This document shows positions 18,671-25,942 of a stretch of 64,000 bases of DNA, piece by piece (the stretch's first letter is position 1; each line of letters begins with the position of its first letter). Source of the stretch: Herminiimonas arsenitoxidans (GTDB lineage Bacteria > Pseudomonadota > Gammaproteobacteria > Burkholderiales > Burkholderiaceae_D); assembly GCF_900130075.1 (NCBI RefSeq), contig NZ_LT671418.1:3410001-3474000 (forward strand), read 5' to 3'. The position numbers and the translations under genes were made by a program. The notes beneath the pieces were generated by a model. That model saw only the letters and a list, made by a program, of their open reading frames with translations, ran no database searches and had not been told where the DNA came from.

Positions 18671-19894
18671 ATGTCATCCAAAGATTACCCTTCTTCTGAA
18701 GCTATGCCTTCAGATAAATATATCCACACCTCCGCATTGTTATTGATGGCGCTGGCGTCGGGTTTGTGCGCGGGTGGTAATTATTTCAATCAACCTTTGT
18801 TGCATTCGATAGCGCTCAGCCTCAATGTCAGCGAGACGACTGCTGCGCTGACTGTGACGATGGCACAGGTGTCTTATGCGTTTGGCTTGGTGTTGCTGGT
18901 GCCTTTGGGTGACAAGCTTGAGCGTCGCGGTCTGGCAGTGACCTTGATGCTATTGGCTGCGATGGGTCAGTTCATTAGCGGTTTCTCTTCCAATATCAAT
19001 ATGTTGTTTGTTGGCATCATCATGGCCGGATTGTTTTCTGTCGCTGCGCAGATACTGGTTCCGATGGCAGCAATTTTGTCTGATCCAAAACGTAGCGGAC
19101 AAGCGGTTGGTTTGGTGATGAGTGGTTTGTTGATCGGCATTCTGACAGCACGTAGTGTGGCGGGCTTGTTGTCGGAGTTGGGTGGTTGGACCACGGTGTA
19201 TCGCGTCGCGGGTGTAACGATGCTGCTGGTGGCGATGTCCTTGTGGTTTTTGCTGCCGCCATCACGTAATCCTGAGCAGGTGAGTTATGCGCAAGTGCTG
19301 CGTTCCATGACTGCATTGATCGCTCGTTATCCTCGTTTGCGGAGTCGTTCATTGATGGGGGCGTTGTCGTTCGCTTCAGTCAGCGTATTGTTTTCGACGA
19401 TGGCTTTGTTATTGTCCGGCCCGGGGCATGGTTTGACTGATGGCAGTATCGGATTGGTTGGCCTGGTTGGTATTGCAGGTGCCTTGATGGCGAACGTTGC
19501 TGGTCGTCTGGCCGATCGCGGTTGGGGGCAAGTGACCAGCGTGACATGTGTTTTCTTGTTATTGCTGAGTTGGGCATGCTTTTGGTTCAGTACCAGCAGT
19601 TTGATGTGGTTCCTGATCGGGATGCTGATTATTGATCTTGCCTTGCAAGGGCTGCATATCACTAATCAAAACGTAGTCTTGCATTTGGAACCCGAAGCGC
19701 GCTCACGGCTGAATGCGGTGTACATGACCAGTTATTTTATTGGCGCGGCATCTGGTTCAGCGCTGGGTTCTCTTGCGTGGGAACTAGGCGGTTGGCATGC
19801 GATTTGTGGTGTCGGCGTTGTGTTGACTGTGTTGGCGGGCGTGGTGTTGATGTACGATCAGCGCCTTGCTAAAGAAAATCCATCATTTACATGA
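18671..19894 (+). CDS. MFS transporter (YgaY/arabinose-efflux-like subfamily)
   Basis: A 407-residue, 12-TM major facilitator. The N-terminal GGNYFNQPLLHSIA segment is typical of a drug/sugar efflux-like subfamily, and the loop GDKLERRGL is the conserved MFS loop 2-3 motif. The substrate is unknown; export of a small metabolite or drug is the usual guess. It stands alone between regA and a long AT-rich spacer. Confidence 0.75.
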   Translation: MSSKDYPSSEAMPSDKYIHTSALLLMALASGLCAGGNYFNQPLLHSIALSLNVSETTAALTVTMAQVSYAFGLVLLVPLGDKLERRGLAVTLMLLAAMGQFISGFSSNINMLFVGIIMAGLFSVAAQILVPMAAILSDPKRSGQAVGLVMSGLLIGILTARSVAGLLSELGGWTTVYRVAGVTMLLVAMSLWFLLPPSRNPEQVSYAQVLRSMTALIARYPRLRSRSLMGALSFASVSVLFSTMALLLSGPGHGLTDGSIGLVGLVGIAGALMANVAGRLADRGWGQVTSVTCVFLLLLSWACFWFSTSSLMWFLIGMLIIDLALQGLHITNQNVVLHLEPEARSRLNAVYMTSYFIGAASGSALGSLAWELGGWHAICGVGVVLTVLAGVVLMYDQRLAKENPSFT

Positions 19895-20387
19895 TGACTA
19901 CGTATCACTAAATTCTTGACCTACTGACAGGCGCAAGGCCGCTTCTTCAGCGTTGTTAAAGCCTCACTACTCTTTTCAATCATTTCTCATCAGTAATACA
20001 TTTCTCCTAGTGAGCGAGATTGTTCTACTTCAAGTTTCTGTGTTTACGGCAAAGCTGTACAGACATGGGAATCATGCTCTGCATCCATTTTCTTCTCTCA
20101 TGCGTATACATCTTCATAAGGCGTTATTGACCGATTGAGTCAGTTTTCGTTGCGATGCAAGCTTCTATGAAGGTTGTGACTTTAAGAATTGTTAATATAT
20201 AGACAATCATTTTGCATAAGTCATGTGATATATATGTATACATGTTTTTGAAATTCGCCCCGAAAAGTGTCTTGAGGTAACAAAAGTAACGCTTCCTAAA
20301 ACATGAATGCCGCGGATGGTATGTGGCAATAAATAAGTTGTTGGTCTTGTAAAAGATCGACAATTTTTAGAGAGGATAGTGTTGCGT
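19895..20387. promoter_or_regulatory. AT-rich upstream region of the exopolysaccharide operon
   Basis: A 493-bp gap, markedly more AT-rich than the flanking genes towards its right end (20160-20360). It includes the palindrome ATGTATACAT at 20234-20243 and several TATA-like stretches. It must hold the promoter of the wecB-nfrA operon, but I cannot fix the -35/-10. A short open frame at 19953-20138 has no ribosome site and no protein signature. Confidence 0.45.
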
Positions 20388-21569
20388 GTGAAAATACTTT
20401 CTATTTTCGGCACACGTCCAGAAGCCATCAAGATGGCGCCTTTGGTGCGCGCACTCGAACAGGCTCCAGGCATCGAATCGGTGGTCTGTATCACCGGCCA
20501 GCATCGCACGATGCTGGAACAGGTGATGACACTATTCGAGATCAAGGCAGATCACGATTTAGATGTGATGGTGCCGAATCAATCGCTCAATTCTTTATGC
20601 TCCCGTATTTTTTCCAAACTCGATCCTATTCTGGAAAGCGAACAGCCTGACAGAGTACTGGTGCACGGCGACACGACAACCGCAATGGTTGCAGCGACCG
20701 CAGCATTTCATCGTCGAATTCCGGTTGGGCATGTGGAGGCTGGTTTGCGTACTGGCGATTTGACGCAGCCGTGGCCGGAAGAAATGAATCGGCGTGTCAT
20801 TGACGTCATGAGTGATTTTCTTTTCGCGCCAACGGTCAGCTCTCGCGACAATCTTTTGCGTGAAAATTTAGGCGGACGCATCGTCGTTACCGGCAATACC
20901 GTGATTGATGCCTTGCAGTTGACGGCACAACGCCTTGAAAAAAATGCAGCCTTGCGTAGCCAACTGGATGCGAAATTCCCCTTCATCTCGCCGCAACGGC
21001 GGATCTTGCTGGTCACAGGTCATAGACGCGAAAATTTTGGCGATGGCTTCGCACATATTTGTGAGGCGTTGGCTGAATTGGCAGAGCGTCCCGACATCGA
21101 TATTGTCTATCCGGTGCATCTCAATCCCAATGTCCGTGGTCCGGTATTGCAAGTGCTATCGAATCTGCCGCGTGTGCATTTGATTGAACCACTGGATTAT
21201 CTGGAGTTTGTGCGCTTGATGCAGTTGTCGTATGTGGTGCTGACAGACTCAGGTGGCGTGCAGGAAGAAGCGCCATCGCTAGGCAAGCCGGTCTTGGTCA
21301 TGCGCGATGTGACTGAACGCCCGGAAGCAGTGGCAGCCGGTACTGTCGAGCTGATAGGAACCGGCAAGCAGCGCATCGTCGATGCGGTCACGCTCTTGTT
21401 TGATGATCGCCAAAAATATGCCCGGTTTTCCAATGTCACTAATCCCTATGGCGATGGCCATGCCTCGTCACGCATCGTGCGTGCCTTGTTGGGCAAGGCT
21501 TATGAAGAATTTAATGCTGATGCATCCCTGAGCGAATTTCTACCTAGAGGAAATTATGCGCGTACTTAA
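20388..21569 (+). CDS. wecB: UDP-N-acetylglucosamine 2-epimerase (non-hydrolysing)
   Basis: A 393-residue cytoplasmic enzyme interconverting UDP-GlcNAc and UDP-ManNAc. The start is uncertain. The GTG at 20388 places the conserved KILSIFGTRPEAIKMAPLV at the N terminus as in E. coli WecB, but AGAGGA at 20371-20376 is better spaced for the TTG at 20382 (GTG 20379 is also in frame). Signature segments are VHGDTTTAMVAA, GHVEAGLRTGDL, VTGHRRENFG and TDSGGVQEEAPSLGKPVLVMRDVTERPEA. It is the first gene of the exopolysaccharide operon and overlaps the BcsB-like gene by 14 bp. Its product UDP-ManNAc is the likely donor for the NfrB-type transferase downstream, as in E. coli. Confidence 0.93.
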   Translation: MKILSIFGTRPEAIKMAPLVRALEQAPGIESVVCITGQHRTMLEQVMTLFEIKADHDLDVMVPNQSLNSLCSRIFSKLDPILESEQPDRVLVHGDTTTAMVAATAAFHRRIPVGHVEAGLRTGDLTQPWPEEMNRRVIDVMSDFLFAPTVSSRDNLLRENLGGRIVVTGNTVIDALQLTAQRLEKNAALRSQLDAKFPFISPQRRILLVTGHRRENFGDGFAHICEALAELAERPDIDIVYPVHLNPNVRGPVLQVLSNLPRVHLIEPLDYLEFVRLMQLSYVVLTDSGGVQEEAPSLGKPVLVMRDVTERPEAVAAGTVELIGTGKQRIVDAVTLLFDDRQKYARFSNVTNPYGDGHASSRIVRALLGKAYEEFNADASLSEFLPRGNYART

Positions 21570-23796
21570 TCGCATTCATAACAATACAAAAACTCCCACT
21601 TCCATGCTGCTGTCGTTAATGGGTTTGCTGACCCTGTGCATGCTTACACATAACGCATGGTCAGCGGATGGCGTAGGGCGTTATTTTCAGCAAATGGCGG
21701 CGGATCAGTCGGTGACGCGCGAGGTGACATTGAAAGAGTTGGGTATGTCTGTGCCACTTATTTTTAACGGTGCCAACAGTCAACGCGACATATTTCTGCC
21801 AGTGCCGGCTGGCGTACCGGTTATGAACGCTGCATTGCAATTCGATGCCAGCTATCTGCGCGCCGATGGTGGGCGTACTTCTATGACTTTGTCTGTAGAT
21901 GGCTATCCGGTAGTGGCACGCAAGCTGGCAGAAGATCAGGGCGACCTTAGTCAAGGTGTTGCGATTTCGGGCCAACCGCGTAGCGATGGCTTTATACATT
22001 TTGGCATCCAGTGGTCTTCAGTCATGTCGGAGACGGTGTGTAGCGACCAGCGTGCCCCTGGAAATGCTTTAAGAGTGGAGCCTAGTTCCCGTTTTACTTA
22101 TAGCTATGATCGTAGCGCGATCAAATCAATAGCGACGGCATGGAGTGCTTTGCCACCGAATCCGGTCGTGCTAGTGTCCAGTCGCACATTGACGGCAGAT
22201 GCTTACGATACTGCCTGGCGCATGGGTTTGACTTTGAAGCGGGCCGCTAAAAAGCCGCGCTGGATGTCGGTGCCTGCCGTTGGCGATACGGTTAATCTTT
22301 CTTCCATCAGCGTACCGCCTGAGCTGCGCGGCATTCCGTCTTTTGCTGCGTTAATGAATGGCGATACGCAGTACAAGATCAAGAACAATGCGGAAATCGC
22401 CGCCTTGTTTATTCTCGGTAATCAGGGGCCTTTTCGCGCTGATCTAGTGATTGCCGATGCGGCGTTGAATAAAATTTTGCGTGATGCGATGAATGCATTG
22501 GGTGCAGAAATCCAGGCGAGCTCGGCTGATACGGGCACGATTTACCAGACTTGGCTGAAGACTGATGTGGCGATACTGGATCAACCGAATGCTGTTGATC
22601 AGGTTCGTCTTACTTCCTTCGTGGGTAGTCCTGTGATCATGGTGTCGGCCAAAGGTGGCGCGAAGGCTGCGGCTCTATTTGATACCTTGTGGCGTCCGAT
22701 CGCGGCTTCCAAGGATGTGACGGTAGAGACCGCCGAAGCCCTGAGAGGAAAGGCTGCGACTGTATTGCTCAGCCAGTTCGGTGCCATCAACGGCACGATC
22801 GAAGTGTCGGAAAAAAGTGAACGTTCCGTCACGTTTGAGATCGGCGAATTAGTCGGTAGCGGTCGCTTGCCCAGCCAGATCGTGTTTGACGTGTCGGCTG
22901 CACCCGGCACCAGTGGTGAGGCACCGGTAGTTTCCATTTTCCTTAATGACTATTTGCTGGGTGCCCGCGTGATGACGGTCGATGGACAGCCGCATCGCAT
23001 TGCAGTGGATATTCCGTATTACACGCTGGCGGCACACAACACCATACGCATTGCCTTTTTACGTCAACCTTCCAAGCTCCATTGCCATGATGTTGCGACT
23101 TCATTCCCGGTCGCTATTTTCCCCGGCAGTCATTTGAAATTAAAACAGATGGCGGTTGGTAATAACTTTGTCGGTATCGCGGCACGCTATGCGAAAGAAA
23201 GTACGCTCATTGTCAAGGATGAGTGGCTCAAAGATGCGCTGGCTATGCTGCCGATGACGGTACGTATGGCCGATGCCGCCGGCCTGTCATCAATACATAC
23301 GGATTTTTTAGTATTGAAACAAGGTGAGGTATTCAAGCCGACAACGCCTTTTCTGGCGATGGACGTGCCGCTGGAAAGCAAAGCTTCTGCTGAAGCGCAT
23401 GACGGTATGCTGGTACTGAATGGTGCCGAGAAGACACCCATCCTGCAATTGAAAGGGTTGGATGGTGTGGGTGTAGCGGAAGTCATGGAGATTAACGGTC
23501 ATAGTGGTATTCGTTACTACACCGTAGGTAAACACATGCCGCTGCTGAACAATAGCTTCCGTCTGGCGCATGGCAACCTCGCAGTGCTGACTGATGCCGG
23601 TCCGGTACTGCAGATAGACAAGGACGATCCGACCGACAGCCGTTTTGCGCTGGAAGATAATCCTCAGTCGCTATGGCAACGCTATATGTGGGTGTGGTTG
23701 ATTGTAATTGCGGTCATCATCTTCATTTTGATTTCTGCGCGTGTCGCACAGGTACGCCGTAACAGACGCAAGGCTGCCGAATCGATGGGTTTATGA
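21556..23796 (+). CDS. BcsB-like periplasmic, membrane-anchored polysaccharide synthase subunit
   Basis: A 746-residue protein with an excellent ribosome site (AGAGGAAA) inside the end of wecB. It has an N-terminal signal peptide (hydrophobic 17-33, cut near WSA), a long periplasmic part, one C-terminal TM helix (about 710-732, MWVWLIVIAVIIFILI) and a basic cytoplasmic tail. Two beta-sandwich-like regions with a paired pattern (FGIQWSSVMSETVCSDQ near 155; VFLNDYLLGARV / RIAVDIPYY / KLHCHDV near 455-515) and intervening alpha/beta segments resemble BcsB, the cellulose synthase partner subunit. No bcsA-type gene is present; the adjacent glycosyltransferase is of NfrB type. I infer that it helps guide the glycan through the periplasm. 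Confidence 0.65.
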   Translation: MRVLNRIHNNTKTPTSMLLSLMGLLTLCMLTHNAWSADGVGRYFQQMAADQSVTREVTLKELGMSVPLIFNGANSQRDIFLPVPAGVPVMNAALQFDASYLRADGGRTSMTLSVDGYPVVARKLAEDQGDLSQGVAISGQPRSDGFIHFGIQWSSVMSETVCSDQRAPGNALRVEPSSRFTYSYDRSAIKSIATAWSALPPNPVVLVSSRTLTADAYDTAWRMGLTLKRAAKKPRWMSVPAVGDTVNLSSISVPPELRGIPSFAALMNGDTQYKIKNNAEIAALFILGNQGPFRADLVIADAALNKILRDAMNALGAEIQASSADTGTIYQTWLKTDVAILDQPNAVDQVRLTSFVGSPVIMVSAKGGAKAAALFDTLWRPIAASKDVTVETAEALRGKAATVLLSQFGAINGTIEVSEKSERSVTFEIGELVGSGRLPSQIVFDVSAAPGTSGEAPVVSIFLNDYLLGARVMTVDGQPHRIAVDIPYYTLAAHNTIRIAFLRQPSKLHCHDVATSFPVAIFPGSHLKLKQMAVGNNFVGIAARYAKESTLIVKDEWLKDALAMLPMTVRMADAAGLSSIHTDFLVLKQGEVFKPTTPFLAMDVPLESKASAEAHDGMLVLNGAEKTPILQLKGLDGVGVAEVMEINGHSGIRYYTVGKHMPLLNNSFRLAHGNLAVLTDAGPVLQIDKDDPTDSRFALEDNPQSLWQRYMWVWLIVIAVIIFILISARVAQVRRNRRKAAESMGL

Positions 23797-23797
23797 C

Positions 23798-25942
23798 TTG
23801 AGCTCTTCATCTATATTCTGGCCAGTATTTTTTGCACAGTATTACAGTGCGCTGGAAAGTATCGCCGTCGTGGTGGCGATCATTATTCTGATTTCCAGTC
23901 TGGATGATTTGTTCATTGATACATGGTATTGGGCGCGCGAAATTTATCGCAAATTCACTATCAAGAAGAATAAAAACTATCGTCCCTTAACACCAGAGCA
24001 AATCAAGGAGCGTGACGAACAGCATTTGGCAATCATGGTGCCAGCCTGGCTGGAATATGACGTGATCGCACAGATGATAGAAAGCATGGTGGCGACGCTC
24101 GACTATCGCAACTACACGGTGTTTGTCGGTACCTACGTCAATGACAGTGCAACGATAGAAGAAGTGGAGCGCATGCGGCGTCGCTACAAGCAATTGCGCC
24201 GTGTTGAGGTTCCACATGACGGGCCGACGTGCAAGGCGGATTGTCTGAACTGGGTGATACAGGCGATTTTCCTGCATGAACAACAAGCCGGGATCGAGTT
24301 CGCCGGTGTCATCCTGCACGACAGCGAAGACGTGCTGCATCCATTGGAGCTGAAGTTCTTCAATTACCTGTTACCGCGCAAGGACATGATCCAGTTGCCG
24401 GTCGCTTCGCTGGAACGCGAGTGGTACGAACTGGTGGCAGGCGTGTATATGGATGAATTCGCTGAGTGGCATGCGAAGGATCTGGTGGTGCGCGAAAGCG
24501 TCACCGGTACTGTGCCATCAGCCGGCGTTGGTACTTGTTTTTCACGGCGTGCATTGCTGGCGCTGGCAGCAGCAACCAATAATCAGCCTTTCAATACCGA
24601 AAGCCTGACCGAAGATTATGACGTCGGTAATCGTCTGGCGGCGATGGGCATGAAGTCTATCTTTGCGCTGTTCCCGGTGGATTTCGTGACGCGCGGGCGC
24701 CGCTGGTTTGGTTTGGGGGTGGACAAGGAACGCATTATCAGGATGCCTTTATGTGTACGCGAATTTTTCCCTGATACCTTCCGTACCTCTTATCGACAAA
24801 AGGCGCGCTGGGTACTCGGCATCAGCATGCAAAATTGGGAGCAGATGGGTTGGCGCGGTTCTATCGCACATAGGTATTTATTGTTCCGTGACCGCAAAGG
24901 AATATTGACGTCTATCGTCAGTGTTGTGGCGTATATCTTGTTCCTTCAATTCATATTGTTTTACCTGGCACATCTGGCTGGTATCTGGACCATGGAGTTT
25001 CCCAGCCTCTTTCTGCAATACAGCTGGTTACAGTGGGTTGCGCAGTTCATTTTATTTGCCCTGGCCTTGCGTATCATTCAGCGCTTTTATTTTGTGACGC
25101 GTCTGTATGGCTGGGAGCATGGCTTGATGTCTATCCCGCGCATGGTGGTTGGGAATGTCATCAACTTCATGGCGGTATGTCGGGCGTGGAAATTGTTTTC
25201 CGGTTATATGCTGATGGGAAAAAATATGGTGTGGGATAAGACCATGCACGATTTCCCATCGACTTCGCAATTGGTACAGAAACGCCAGCTGTTGGGCGAA
25301 GTTTTGACTGCATGGCAAGCCGTTGATGCTAACAAGATGAGTGATGCCTTGGATGAGCGTGAAAGAACGCAGAAGCCTTTGGGGCGTATCCTGATTTCAA
25401 ATGGCTGGCTGGATGAGGAAACATTGGCTGAGGCAATTGCCTTCCAGGCCGATCTGCCGCGCGCGCATATCGATGCCGAGTTGATTGAAAAGTACGCAGG
25501 TTATGTGCCGCAAGAACTATGTGTACGCATGCGCGCGCTGTATATCGGTAATGACGTGCGACAGCGGCCTATTGTTGCAGTATCTGCTCCGCTTTCTAAA
25601 GATGCGATGCAGGAGTTGTCGATAGTCTTCGGGCAGGATCCCGCACAGCGTATTGCACGCGATAGCGAGATTGCCGCAGGTTTGCGTGTACTGCGTGGTG
25701 AAAGTGATGCTTTCAAAATACTTGAGGACGGTGCGGCAGGCGTACCTCTGTTGGGTGATTTGTTGATAGATCGCGGACTGGTACGGCGCGATGCTTTTGA
25801 TAAAGCGATGGATGCATATCGTCCTGATGAACACGGACGTATCGGCGATCATCTGGTTGCCAGTGGAGTGATTGAACGTCATGTCATAGAACAAGTGGTG
25901 GAAGAGCAACGTCGTCTACAAGCAGCACAAGAGAGCCATTAA
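23798..25942 (+). CDS. nfrB: NfrB-type membrane glycosyltransferase with MshEN c-di-GMP-binding domain
   Basis: A 714-residue protein; the likely start is a TTG one base after the previous stop, aligning with the N terminus of E. coli NfrB. An N-terminal TM (about 12-35, ending ISSLDDLFID) precedes a family 2 glycosyltransferase domain with HDSED (174-178), TED (271-273) and QKARW (334-338). TM helices follow at about 365-480. The C-terminal region contains an MshEN (GSPII_E N) motif, PLGRILISNG...L...Q, from residue 527, and a second such half-motif, RIG..L...G, from residue 681. In E. coli, NfrB is activated by c-di-GMP through this domain and uses WecB-made UDP-ManNAc to build a secreted glycan. 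The stop overlaps nfrA (TAATG). Confidence 0.88.
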   Translation: MSSSSIFWPVFFAQYYSALESIAVVVAIIILISSLDDLFIDTWYWAREIYRKFTIKKNKNYRPLTPEQIKERDEQHLAIMVPAWLEYDVIAQMIESMVATLDYRNYTVFVGTYVNDSATIEEVERMRRRYKQLRRVEVPHDGPTCKADCLNWVIQAIFLHEQQAGIEFAGVILHDSEDVLHPLELKFFNYLLPRKDMIQLPVASLEREWYELVAGVYMDEFAEWHAKDLVVRESVTGTVPSAGVGTCFSRRALLALAAATNNQPFNTESLTEDYDVGNRLAAMGMKSIFALFPVDFVTRGRRWFGLGVDKERIIRMPLCVREFFPDTFRTSYRQKARWVLGISMQNWEQMGWRGSIAHRYLLFRDRKGILTSIVSVVAYILFLQFILFYLAHLAGIWTMEFPSLFLQYSWLQWVAQFILFALALRIIQRFYFVTRLYGWEHGLMSIPRMVVGNVINFMAVCRAWKLFSGYMLMGKNMVWDKTMHDFPSTSQLVQKRQLLGEVLTAWQAVDANKMSDALDERERTQKPLGRILISNGWLDEETLAEAIAFQADLPRAHIDAELIEKYAGYVPQELCVRMRALYIGNDVRQRPIVAVSAPLSKDAMQELSIVFGQDPAQRIARDSEIAAGLRVLRGESDAFKILEDGAAGVPLLGDLLIDRGLVRRDAFDKAMDAYRPDEHGRIGDHLVASGVIERHVIEQVVEEQRRLQAAQESH

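Noticed and set aside
19953..20138. Small open frame with a hydrophobic stretch before wecB
   Set aside because: No ribosome site and the hydrophobicity follows from AT-rich sequence; insufficient to call a small membrane protein.
21556..25942. Cellulose synthase operon (bcsAB)
   Set aside because: The glycosyltransferase lacks a PilZ domain and matches NfrB with a C-terminal MshEN region; no bcsZ or bcsC of the usual form follows.
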